Below, one piece after another: positions 6,697-12,886 of a stretch of 15,101 bases of DNA. The notes under the pieces were generated by a model. The model saw only the letters and a list, made by a program, of their open reading frames with translations. It searched no databases and was not told where the DNA came from. Position numbers and translations under genes: made by a program. Source of the stretch: Tyzzerella sp. UBA1042 (GTDB lineage Bacteria; Bacillota; Clostridia; Lachnospirales; Anaerotignaceae); contig DCDZ01000060.1 of NCBI GenBank assembly GCA_002316675.1, positions 1 through 15,101 of the forward strand, in the 5' to 3' direction. Numbering within the stretch: the first letter of the stretch is position 1; every line of letters starts with the position of its first letter.

Positions 6697-7245
6697 TCAA
6701 TCCTTTAAGCCTAATCCCATTAATGCTCTCATTTTGTTTTCTTCCACCTTGGTTAAGCTGACATGGCCCATGCCGGGCATTTCAATCTGCTTGTTGGGGT
6801 TTAAGAAATAGTTTTTGTCCTTTGTTAATTTCTCCAAAATCTCCTTGTCGTCTTTCCCCTTGTTTACCGCCATAGCCACAGCAGCAGCAAATTCAGCAAA
6901 AACGGCTTTTTCCGTCAGTTCATCCCGCCACTTGCATTCACCGGCAGCCTCGGCAAAACGCTTTTTCAGATAAGCCTCCTGCGCCGATTCCTGTTCCTTG
7001 CGCAGCAATGCTTCCTTTTCTGCAGCAATTTTCCGTTCCAATGTTTCCAAGCGTTGTTTCATATCCTCCTCACCGTGAGAGCCTTGCTGCAGCTGCAAAA
7101 ACTGGGCTTCCAAGCTTTTTTTGGTGCTGTTCAGCGTGTTAAAATCTCCTCTTGAAACAAAATTTTTGCCGATTCCTTCGGCAATCCTTTTTTCCAACTC
7201 CTGAGCATTCTCCAAGCCCTTTAAAATTTCTTTTAACCAATCCAT
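6697..7245 (-). CDS. Capsid scaffolding protein, phage GP20-like
   Basis: 182 aa. An internal scaffold that guides procapsid assembly and then leaves. The N-terminal region has an amphipathic MDWLKEILKGL helix and FVSRGDFNTLNSTKKSLEAQF, followed by a long coiled-coil-like segment (about residues 60-110, KQRLETLERKIAAEKEALLRKEQ). The C-terminal part is shorter and ends LTKVEENKMRALMGLGLKD. This layout matches GP20/scaffold proteins, and the basic C-terminal end probably contacts the capsid. ATG 7245 has AGGAGGAG at proper spacing. It lies immediately upstream of the capsid gene, with 15 bases between. Confidence 0.82.
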   Translation of the reverse strand: MDWLKEILKGLENAQELEKRIAEGIGKNFVSRGDFNTLNSTKKSLEAQFLQLQQGSHGEEDMKQRLETLERKIAAEKEALLRKEQESAQEAYLKKRFAEAAGECKWRDELTEKAVFAEFAAAVAMAVNKGKDDKEILEKLTKDKNYFLNPNKQIEMPGMGHVSLTKVEENKMRALMGLGLKD

Positions 7246-7272
7246 ACTCTTTCTCCTCCTGTTTTTTTCATC

Positions 7273-7425
7273 TTAAAATATCTCATCCCGACTCTGTCCT
7301 TTTTTATTCGGCCAGTCCCGATACCGAGCCGCCCGTTTTATCCCCGGGCAAGGGTACAAAAATAAGCCTGTTTTACGTCTATTGCTCAAAGACAAATAAA
7401 AAGCCGCAGATACAGTATTCTTCAT
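7273..7425 (-). CDS. Possible 50-aa ORF between portal and scaffold
   Basis: A short open frame starts with an ATG overlapping the portal stop (ATGA) and ends in TAA 27 bases before the scaffold start. It fills most of the portal-scaffold gap. The protein begins MKNTVSAAFYLSLSNR, has a cluster of Arg and Lys, a CPGIKRAARY stretch and ends RDEIF. There is no clear ribosome site nearby (a weak AGGG about a dozen bases upstream), so it would depend on coupling to the portal. In related cassettes this slot holds a MuF-type minor head protein; I see no similarity to one. It could be a degenerate remnant or chance. Confidence 0.3.
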   Translation of the reverse strand: MKNTVSAAFYLSLSNRRKTGLFLYPCPGIKRAARYRDWPNKKGQSRDEIF

Positions 7426-8762
7426 TCTTTTGCAAGCCCTGTTTCATACACAGAGCCTTCCTGCATGGAAGCCTGCAAAATATTGTTAGGCTCAATTCCC
7501 TCCAAAATCCGTTCCGCCTCTTCCGTTGTTTCGTTGGGATTCAGCCATTGACGCAGTTCCACCTTGCTTTTAATGCCTAAACTCAAGGCATCCTTCAACT
7601 GCCCCCAGGATTCACCGCTACTTTCTATCATTTCGTAGGACCAATCAAAGCGCACCCCATAGTCCCCTAGGGGTGCAAGTTCATAGCAGTTTGCAAAAAC
7701 ATTGCAGGCATATAAGTAATCCCGCACCCCTTTTTCAATAACCCCGCGAATATCCCCCATCATAGCAAAGGTGTCATATAAACCTGCTTTGATCTCTGTG
7801 GCTGTGGCTCCTCTGCTTTCCGGTGCCGTCAAAATTCCCTTGCTGGTACCAATGCTTTTTTCCAATAAACCGAATAAATATTGCAGTCTCTCATAATAAC
7901 TGCTGCTGCGAATTTCCGGACTGAACACCTCAATCATATCTCCGTTTTCCTTGCCATGGGCTGCAAAAAAAACCTTGCTTGGCATACGAAATTTCCCTGT
8001 CTTGGGGTCTTTTTGGAACATACGCTCGTCGGCAAAAATTTTAACCTCCTTCAGCTTGTATTCATCCCTTATTTGGGCAAAGCACTCAAAAATTTCTTCT
8101 ATCAAACTGTCGCATCCATAGGTAATGGGCACGCCGTAGTCATCGCAAAACCTTCGGTTGTCAATGGAAGATTGAAAGTAAGCAAAGAGCACCCGGTCTA
8201 CATTGGCAATGGCACAATCCTCAATTTCTGCCCACTGGTCAAGCATTGCCTCCTTCCCCCATTGGTCCGTCACCTTGTTGGTAATGTAAAGATTCCCTTC
8301 TGCCACTTGGTAGTCCACCCACCGAAAATATTCTTTTTCCCGTTGCTTCACACTATCCGCAAGAACAGTTGCTCTTGTAATACATCCCCCCTGTTTTTCA
8401 TGTATTATCAATCGTTCTTGAGATAACGTATCAAATTGAATGCACCCACCTTTGAGATAGGGCACAACAATACACCCGCCCGTGCCGAGCATACAGGAAA
8501 CAATCCGCTTCATCCGTCCCCACACCTCTCCAAGGCATTGGTCCAGAAAAGCCACTCTGGCGTTATTTCCAACCACATCCGCCGTGCTTTCATTGATTGC
8601 AAGGGTCGCCAGCCTGTTTGCAAAAATCGCCGTAAAATTTATTTTCTCTATCCTCTCGTATTTCTGGGTAAAATTCACATTTTCACTTAATTGCTCTCGT
8701 GTAGCATTGCTGCCCCCTATGCCAAATATCCTTAAAATGTATTCCCAAACTGCTTTAAGCAT
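7422..8762 (-). CDS. Phage portal protein, SPP1 gp6-like
   Basis: 446 aa from ATG 8762. The dodecameric portal is the DNA entry and exit channel and motor docking site. Typical pieces are a conserved N-terminal FANRLATLAINESTADVVG, then IVSCMLGTGGCIVVPYLKGG, LSQERLIIHEKQGG, an ITYGCDSLIEEIFECF helix, SSSYYERLQYLFGLLEKSIG, and the GATATEIKAGLYDTFAMM helix with a C-terminal LRQWLNPNETTEEAERIL. The open frame reaches 8828, but that part overlaps the terminase. ATG 8768 and 8762 are both possible; GGTGGGG sits seven bases before 8762 and one before 8768, so the former is chosen. The gene overlaps the terminase by a few bases and ends at the small ORF or gap. Confidence 0.86.
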   Translation of the reverse strand: MLKAVWEYILRIFGIGGSNATREQLSENVNFTQKYERIEKINFTAIFANRLATLAINESTADVVGNNARVAFLDQCLGEVWGRMKRIVSCMLGTGGCIVVPYLKGGCIQFDTLSQERLIIHEKQGGCITRATVLADSVKQREKEYFRWVDYQVAEGNLYITNKVTDQWGKEAMLDQWAEIEDCAIANVDRVLFAYFQSSIDNRRFCDDYGVPITYGCDSLIEEIFECFAQIRDEYKLKEVKIFADERMFQKDPKTGKFRMPSKVFFAAHGKENGDMIEVFSPEIRSSSYYERLQYLFGLLEKSIGTSKGILTAPESRGATATEIKAGLYDTFAMMGDIRGVIEKGVRDYLYACNVFANCYELAPLGDYGVRFDWSYEMIESSGESWGQLKDALSLGIKSKVELRQWLNPNETTEEAERILEGIEPNNILQASMQEGSVYETGLAKE

Positions 8763-9975
8763 CCTCATTCCCCACCAATCTATACATATTGTATTCAAAG
8801 CTATATTCATCGGCATCCAGTATATCAATGTCGCTGCTGCCGTTATCCAGCCGCTTGTCCTCTAGCGTTTGGCTGTCCCAAACAGCAGTAGAAAGCCCCT
8901 TAATCAAATCCTCGCACTCCCCTTCCACAATGTGGTATCTTTCTCCGCCCATAAGCAGTAGTGTACAGCGAATTCTGTCATTAATGGGCCGCTTAATGCT
9001 GTTATAAATGGGGTATGCAGTATGCTGGCGGTAGCTGTTAATCATCGTCTGCTCTGCGCTGTCACAATAAACACCGTCGGGATAGCCGTAGTCCCGAATG
9101 ATCCCCTCAACAAACCCAATCATTTCCTTTTCCAGTGCATGAAAGCTCATTCCTGTCGCCTGAATGCTTCTGGCTCTTAACTTATACATATGATTGTCAA
9201 AGGAGATTCCTGTTGCTACAAACGCATGGTTTGATTTGTTTCCGCCAAAGTCATGGCCAATGCCGATATAATCAAAGTGCTTTGGCAAATCCTCCTTAGC
9301 AATCATAAATTTCGTAGGGTCGTCCGCAAATTCTTTATAAATCAACCCTTCCGCTAAAGCCCATTTCCCCAGTATGTATCGGTCATATAAAACCGTACCC
9401 TTATATTCCTTTTTTAAATTTTCCACAAATTCCTTGCTTAAAAATGGATTGTCCTCTAGTGTGTAGTTCTGCAAATAAATATCCGCATCGCTCAGTAAAA
9501 ATTGATGAAACCAGTGGTATGGGCTTTCCGGATTGCAGGTTCCGTCGAAACAGCTGTAAGACTTGTCCAGTCGGCTTTTCAACATATGAAAAACCCCCTC
9601 ATGCCATGTCACAACCTCATCCCCGTAGCAATACTTGATGCTGGCCCCTCGAATTCGATCCACTTGATTTTCTCTGTCCGCCCCCAGACAATAGCATTTT
9701 TCCCCAAAAAGCATGGCCGTGTTGTCGGCCCGAATGTCTGAAACCAAAGCGGGTGTAAAAATTTTCTGTAACGGCTCAATAATGTTTCTCTGCAACGTTC
9801 CCTTTGTGTTGCCAAGAATCACCACAATCCCCTCTTTCCCATGTACCGTCCGAATTCTGCGTGGAATCATATAATAATCCAAATACGTTTTACCCGAACG
9901 CGTTGCCCCCGATTTAATGTTCCAGCGGCAGTTGGCATGGTTCCAATATTCCTTTTGCTTACTGCTTAGCTGCAT
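8755..9975 (-). CDS. terL: Terminase large subunit (Terminase_3/PBSX-like)
   Basis: 406 aa. DNA-packaging motor ATPase and headful or cos nuclease. The N-terminal ATPase part has a Walker A loop GATRSGKT (residues 23-30) and a Walker B IKYCYGDE (D119, E120). A C-terminal RNaseH-like nuclease follows: a conserved GHDFGG (D242), CDSAEQ (D305) and a C-terminal SDIDILDADEY (D384 or D387), which are the expected acidic metal ligands. ATP and nuclease residues look intact, so the enzyme is probably functional. It overlaps the small subunit by 17 bases and the portal by a few, as in other tightly packed packaging modules. Confidence 0.92.
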   Translation of the reverse strand: MQLSSKQKEYWNHANCRWNIKSGATRSGKTYLDYYMIPRRIRTVHGKEGIVVILGNTKGTLQRNIIEPLQKIFTPALVSDIRADNTAMLFGEKCYCLGADRENQVDRIRGASIKYCYGDEVVTWHEGVFHMLKSRLDKSYSCFDGTCNPESPYHWFHQFLLSDADIYLQNYTLEDNPFLSKEFVENLKKEYKGTVLYDRYILGKWALAEGLIYKEFADDPTKFMIAKEDLPKHFDYIGIGHDFGGNKSNHAFVATGISFDNHMYKLRARSIQATGMSFHALEKEMIGFVEGIIRDYGYPDGVYCDSAEQTMINSYRQHTAYPIYNSIKRPINDRIRCTLLLMGGERYHIVEGECEDLIKGLSTAVWDSQTLEDKRLDNGSSDIDILDADEYSFEYNMYRLVGNEDA

Positions 9976-10408
9976 TGCTTATCCCCTCCAAAATACCATC
10001 TAACTTCTCGTAAATTTGTACATCCATATCCTCCCTTGTTTTTTCCGCCCAGCCTTGAAAGTTGTTAGTCAGCGTAAATTTCGCCCCTTGCAAGCCATCC
10101 TTATCATAAAGGCGTTCTTCGGCATACTGCTCCAGCATGAGCCTTCCTCTGGCAATCACCTCCGCAAATTTTCCTTTGTACTCCAGAAAATCTTGCCTTG
10201 ATAAAAACCCTAGGGCATGGGCAAGGCCTGCTACTGTAGGCGGCTTCGCCCCAACCATGGTAGGCTCTCCATTCCTTTGATAAATCATATTTCCTTCTTC
10301 GTCCAACAAAGGTTCTCCCCTGCATTTTTCAAAATAACCCTGTATCAATCTCTCCACCATCACCTTACTTTCATATTGAGGTAAGCCTTTTTTGTCCCAT
10401 CTGGGCAT
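9959..10408 (-). CDS. terS: Terminase small subunit, gp3-like
   Basis: 149 aa. DNA recognition subunit that brings the phage genome to the large subunit. The middle holds a PPTVAGLAHALGFLSRQDFLEYKG segment, a helix-turn-helix-like region followed by FAEVIARGRLMLEQYAEERLY and then KFTLTNNFQGWAEK. That pattern belongs to the gp3-type small terminases. A GGTGGTGATG-rich site precedes ATG 10408. It is the first gene of the phage cassette in transcription order. No promoter of good quality is visible in the 10409-10480 stretch, and there is a strong terminator just upstream, so expression may rely on read-through or a weak promoter. Confidence 0.85.
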   Translation of the reverse strand: MPRWDKKGLPQYESKVMVERLIQGYFEKCRGEPLLDEEGNMIYQRNGEPTMVGAKPPTVAGLAHALGFLSRQDFLEYKGKFAEVIARGRLMLEQYAEERLYDKDGLQGAKFTLTNNFQGWAEKTREDMDVQIYEKLDGILEGISNAAKQ

Positions 10409-10480
10409 TCACATCACCACCTTTCACCCCAAAGCCGTCCCTAAATCCTCACCGGTAAGTGCATCTGTATTTTAAAGAAT

Positions 10481-10505
10481 AAAAAAAGACACCCTTTCGG
10501 ATGTC
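10481..10505 (-). terminator. Strong rho-independent terminator upstream of the terminase genes
   Basis: On the minus strand a seven-pair stem, GACATCC/GGGTGTC with one G-U pair and a GAAA loop, is followed by seven T. The G-U pair is a C-A mismatch on the plus strand, which marks minus-strand RNA as the functional one. It ends transcripts coming from the chromosomal genes to the right, before terS. Confidence 0.75.
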
Positions 10506-10546
10506 CCAGACTCTAGACAAAAAAGACTTTATGAAGGAGAATAGTA

Positions 10547-10563
10547 GAAAACCATTGGTTTTC
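10547..10563. repeat. Short inverted repeat
   Basis: Eight-base arms, GAAAACCA and TGGTTTTC, flank a single T. No U tract follows in either direction. It lies in a gene-free stretch between two terminators and may be an operator-like palindrome or part of an RNA structure. Confidence 0.4.
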
Positions 10564-10572
10564 CAATACAAT

Positions 10573-10601
10573 CGTTTTGCAGCCTTTATTTCTGCAAAAC
10601 G
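10573..10601. repeat. Perfect 10-base inverted repeat
   Basis: Arms CGTTTTGCAG and CTGCAAAACG are perfectly complementary with a nine-base loop. Neither side has a run of T, so it is not an obvious terminator. Position at the phage-chromosome border makes an operator, attachment-site feature or structured RNA possible; none is shown. Confidence 0.5.
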
Positions 10602-10603
10602 CA

Positions 10604-10657
10604 AAAGCCCCCTTGTAAGGATTGCGAAGCAAATCTTATACGAAACAAGGGGCCTTT
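10604..10657 (-). terminator. Long hairpin ending the small-gene pair
   Basis: Outer arms pair ACAAGGGG with CCCCTTGT (10609-10616 with 10645-10652), then one mismatch and four further pairs. A smaller inner stem lies in the loop. On the minus strand it is followed by TTTT and then GCGTTTTG. It is about 40 bases after the stop of the 46-aa gene. The U tract is short, so efficiency is uncertain; it is nearly symmetrical and could act both ways. Confidence 0.55.
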
Positions 10658-10694
10658 CTTCCCTATTTTCTTCATTTGCCGAATATCCCTTTTT

Positions 10695-10835
10695 TTATCT
10701 TTTGGTATTCGGCCCCAGGCCCTCTTTTATAGAGTTATGGGTTGCATTTTGGTTCTGCACTTTTTGAGAATTTGTCTCATTGTTAAATTTATTTTTGCTG
10801 TCTTGCTCTTCCTGTCTTTTTTTTGCCTGATCCAT
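10695..10835 (-). CDS. Small conserved-looking protein (46 aa), function unknown
   Basis: 46 aa, starting MDQAKKRQEEQDSKNKFNNE and ending IKEGLGPNTKR. It is very rich in Asn, Gln, Lys and Glu, with no hydrophobic core, so it is probably disordered or binds nucleic acid. A TTGAGGTGA site lies just before ATG 10835, almost identical to that of the gene upstream, and the two genes are 39 bases apart and probably cotranscribed. The composition recalls small acid-soluble spore proteins, and I have an impression of similar small Clostridia proteins with GPNTKR ends, but I cannot name a family. An overlapping 87-aa frame in this stretch (10727-10990) is a shadow. Confidence 0.65.
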   Translation of the reverse strand: MDQAKKRQEEQDSKNKFNNETNSQKVQNQNATHNSIKEGLGPNTKR

Positions 10836-10874
10836 AAAATCACCTCAATCAATTTTTTCAAAACAACCATAAAT

Positions 10875-11024
10875 TTAATTGATTCTGCCGGCCTTTTCAT
10901 GCCCATGCTTTGCTTTTCCCTGAATTTCAGGCACAGGTGGCACATCATTTTTTTGTTTTCCCGCTTTTGGGTTGCCCTCTGTTTGGGCATCCAAATTTGA
11001 GCGTTTCATTCCTGCTTTGGCCAT
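10875..11024 (-). CDS. Small basic protein (49 aa), function unknown
   Basis: 49 aa: MAKAGMKRSN at the start, a KNDVPPVPEIQGKAKHGHEK segment near the end. The open frame extends to 11069, but the GAGGTGAG site five bases before ATG 11024 decides the short start. Strongly basic with Pro and Gly, no hydrophobic stretch. The MAKAGMKR start and PEIQGKAK motif look like a small conserved Clostridia family of unknown role, from memory only. It precedes the 46-aa gene, with the same kind of ribosome site, and both lie between the terminator of the TfoX gene and the long hairpin at 10604-10657, so they form one short transcription unit. A DNA-binding or spore-related role would be inference. Confidence 0.68.
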   Translation of the reverse strand: MAKAGMKRSNLDAQTEGNPKAGKQKNDVPPVPEIQGKAKHGHEKAGRIN

Positions 11025-11163
11025 TTTTCTCACCTCAATACTAGCGTATCCCACACAATCAAACGCCATACTGGAAGGTCATTCCTTTTCCCTGTCCTAC
11101 CTTGCCACGCTATTACTGTAACACGTTATCTCGTCCCTTTTGTCTAAACTTGTCCTTTCCCGT

Positions 11164-11194
11164 AAAAAAAGCCCCTTCGGTAAATATCAGAGGC
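11164..11194 (-). terminator. Rho-independent terminator after the TfoX-like gene
   Basis: Minus-strand stem GCCTCT/AGGGGC (one G-U pair), with a 12-base loop, followed by seven T. It is about 58 bases past the TfoX stop and separates that gene from the two small genes downstream. The rest of 11025-11252 holds nothing else that I can support; the promoter of the small-gene unit must lie in 11025-11160 but I see no convincing hexamers. Confidence 0.7.
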
Positions 11195-11252
11195 CTCACA
11201 AAATATATTCAAAAGTATTTCCTCGTATTGCAGCTTTTCAAGAGCCTCGGTC

Positions 11253-11576
11253 TTATCCACGCTTTTTCTTCTTTTTGGGTAAGGGTAAATCCTCCGCAAT
11301 CAACCGAACCGCCTCGGTCAAAAAATCTTTATTTTCGATATCCTCAATCACATAAGATGGCTTTGCCCCCTCATAAGCACAGCCCATGGGCATTCTCTCT
11401 AATTTTTTTTGCACAGATGGTGTGTTTTTTAAAAAAAGCTGATCATCACATACCAGCCCTATGACCTTTTCATCACAATATAAGCAATAATCCCCCATCA
11501 TCTTGCGGTAGCGAATATTCCCCGCTTCTTGCATTTGGTCGGCAATATATTGCACAAGTCCCTCGTTAGATGCCAT
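11253..11576 (-). CDS. TfoX/Sxy N-terminal domain protein
   Basis: 107 aa. Shows the TfoX N-domain pattern: RYRKMMGDYCLYCDEKVIGLVCDDQLFLK, then a PSYVIEDIENKDFL segment and a C-terminal helix, ending in a lysine-rich tail (PKKKKKRG). The C-terminal TfoX domain is absent, as in most Firmicutes stand-alone versions. Sxy/TfoX regulates competence in gamma-proteobacteria, but the role of stand-alone N-domain proteins in Clostridia is not known, so no competence role should be assumed. GGAGGAGG precedes ATG 11576. It has its own terminator and is bounded upstream by the structured gene-free region, so it is probably transcribed alone. Confidence 0.82.
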   Translation of the reverse strand: MASNEGLVQYIADQMQEAGNIRYRKMMGDYCLYCDEKVIGLVCDDQLFLKNTPSVQKKLERMPMGCAYEGAKPSYVIEDIENKDFLTEAVRLIAEDLPLPKKKKKRG

Positions 11577-11630
11577 TTTTCCTCCTCCTTTTCATGCTCC
11601 CTCTTTTCATAAAGAATACCATTGATCCAT

Positions 11631-11657
11631 AAAAAAACAACTGCCTTTCGGCAGTCG
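11631..11657 (-). terminator. Strong rho-independent terminator
   Basis: Minus-strand stem CGACTGCC/GGCAGTTG with a GAAA loop and one G-U pair, followed by seven T. No coding gene ends nearby: the AEC gene stops about 260 bases upstream. It therefore ends either a long 3' untranslated region or a separate small RNA. Confidence 0.78.
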
Positions 11658-11757
11658 TATTTGGGAGTGGGAAGGAGCCAAAGCCCTTTCCCGAATAAAC
11701 CGATAAAAGAGGGACTTTCACCGATTTATTTATGGAAACATATAATAATGTTTCTTC
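11631..11757 (-). ncRNA. Candidate structured small RNA or 3'UTR RNA
   Basis: Within the 341-base gene-free stretch 11577-11917, minus-strand RNA would form four consecutive hairpins. The first has seven pairs (11735-11741 with 11748-11754). The second has eleven pairs (11694-11704 with 11720-11730) around a 15-base loop GAAAGUCCCUCUUUU. The third is a bulged GGGAA/TTCCC hairpin (11669-11692). The fourth is the terminator above. The second and fourth hairpins contain G-U pairs that become mismatches on the other strand, which supports minus-strand RNA. No open frame is present. It could also be the long 3' end of the AEC transcript. No known RNA class is recognised; a passing likeness of one segment to cobalamin riboswitch sequence does not hold. 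Confidence 0.35.
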
Positions 11758-11771
11758 TGTGTTATAAGTAT

Positions 11772-11777
11772 ATTATA
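11772..11777 (-). promoter_or_regulatory. Possible -10 element for the candidate small RNA
   Basis: A perfect TATAAT on the minus strand lies 18 bases ahead of the first hairpin of the candidate RNA. The sequence at -35 spacing is poor, so this is a weak call. Confidence 0.25.
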
Positions 11778-11878
11778 CACAATTGTGGTAAAAAGAAACG
11801 TAAATAAAGTGTTAAGGATTCTTACAATCCCTCATGGCTTCAGTTTTCTCTTCCCTACAATTAATTGTTTGCATACGA

Positions 11879-11908
11879 ATTAAAATACATAAAGTGTTCT
11901 CTTTTCAA
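11879..11908 (-). promoter_or_regulatory. Candidate promoter just after the AEC gene
   Basis: TTGAAA and TTTAAT are separated by 18 bases on the minus strand, starting ten bases past the AEC stop. It would give a roughly 240-base transcript ending at the terminator at 11631-11657. The match is moderate and the region is AT-rich, so chance is possible. Confidence 0.3.
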
Positions 11909-11917
11909 ATTTTTTCA

Positions 11918-12886
11918 TTATATGAAACCCATGCCCCGCAACATATAAATAAAAAAGAATAATGTAAATGCTGAAAAAACCATGGAATAGATCAAGTAAT
12001 CTCCGGCCAATTCATAATCTGCATCAAATTGAATGGCCATCTGATAATTAGTAATGGCAGTTGGAGCAGACAGAAAAATAAAAACAGGAATCAGTTCGGT
12101 GCCCCTTAAGCCAAGCATATATATTGCAGGTATTAAAAAAATCGCTGGTATCACCAAAAGCTTTGTCACCAGCCCGGCAATCAGTACGTTTATGTTCTTT
12201 TTTGCGGAACGAAATTCAAACTGTCCGCCCAAAAAAAGGAATGCCAAGGGCGTTGCAATTTTCGCTACATCACTCCCGGCGGAATGTAAAAAATCCGGCA
12301 TGGGAATTTTCAAAATATAGAAAAACAATCCCAATATCACGCCCCAAATAATCGGATTTTTTAATGCATTGATAAAAGCTTTTTTGGTACTGGGTTTTTC
12401 GTCAATATCCGCAAAGGCGGAATAAACGAATACCCCCAAGGTATTTAGAATGGGTAATGTTGCCGCCATAATGGAGGTTGCCATGGCAACGCTCTGTGCT
12501 CCGCCCAAACTTTTAGAAAAGGGAAGTCCGTATAGCATAAAATTTCCCCGATACATACACTGTATGATCACACTGATTTTCCGCCGATCCTTCACTAGCT
12601 TAGGAATCAATACTGTCAATATAGCAAGAGAAATAAAAATAAAAGCAATACAAAAAAAGATGATTTTAATATACGTAAAATCAATGCGCTCCGCATCGTA
12701 AAGATTAAAAAAAACCAACAACGGAAACAGTACATTAAAGCATAGTGCATTGCCTTTCGCCACAAACTCTTCTGTTAAAATACCCCTGTGCTTCAAGAAA
12801 TTCCCTAAGATTACAATGCTAAAGGATGGTGCAACTGCATTAAAAGCAAATAAAAGATTTTCCACCAAAGAACCCTCTTTCTTCAT
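11918..12886 (-). CDS. AEC-family transporter (auxin efflux carrier fold)
   Basis: 322 aa. A membrane permease with about ten hydrophobic segments in two halves, separated by a hydrophilic stretch (FADIDEKPSTKKAFINALKN, around residues 155-175). Typical pieces are NLLFAFNAVAPSFSIVILGNFLKHRGI at the N-terminus, GNALCFNVLFPLLVFFNLY, the YRGNFMLYGLPFSKSLGG loop, NPIIWGVILGLFF, and SAPTAITNYQMA. The family (Mem_trans) carries organic anions such as malate or malonate; this substrate is unknown. ATG 12886 shares its A with the stop of the hydrolase gene (TAATG), so the two are translationally coupled and probably work on the same metabolite. No gene lies downstream until the structured region. Length is normal. 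Confidence 0.87.
   Translation of the reverse strand: MKKEGSLVENLLFAFNAVAPSFSIVILGNFLKHRGILTEEFVAKGNALCFNVLFPLLVFFNLYDAERIDFTYIKIIFFCIAFIFISLAILTVLIPKLVKDRRKISVIIQCMYRGNFMLYGLPFSKSLGGAQSVAMATSIMAATLPILNTLGVFVYSAFADIDEKPSTKKAFINALKNPIIWGVILGLFFYILKIPMPDFLHSAGSDVAKIATPLAFLFLGGQFEFRSAKKNINVLIAGLVTKLLVIPAIFLIPAIYMLGLRGTELIPVFIFLSAPTAITNYQMAIQFDADYELAGDYLIYSMVFSAFTLFFFIYMLRGMGFI

Noticed and set aside
7881..8426. Plus-strand open frame of 181 codons
   Set aside because: It lies wholly inside the portal gene on the other strand, has no ribosome site or recognisable domain, and is a shadow of a strongly supported gene.
10409..10603. Phage attachment site at the right border
   Set aside because: No tRNA gene, integrase or matching direct repeat is visible in this window, so an att site cannot be supported.
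10727..10990. Minus-strand 87-aa frame over the two small genes
   Set aside because: It is in another frame from the 49-aa and 46-aa genes, which have clear ribosome sites and family-like sequence; this frame has neither.
11690..11730. Cobalamin-riboswitch-like GGTGAAAGTCC segment
   Set aside because: The rest of the aptamer, including the B12-box and the preceding GGGAA element in order, is absent, and the segment is accounted for by a simple 11-pair hairpin.
11804..11898. Direct repeat ATAAAGTGTT at 11804-11813 and 11889-11898
   Set aside because: Only ten bases in an AT-rich intergenic stretch; chance is a sufficient explanation and no symmetric or promoter context supports an operator.
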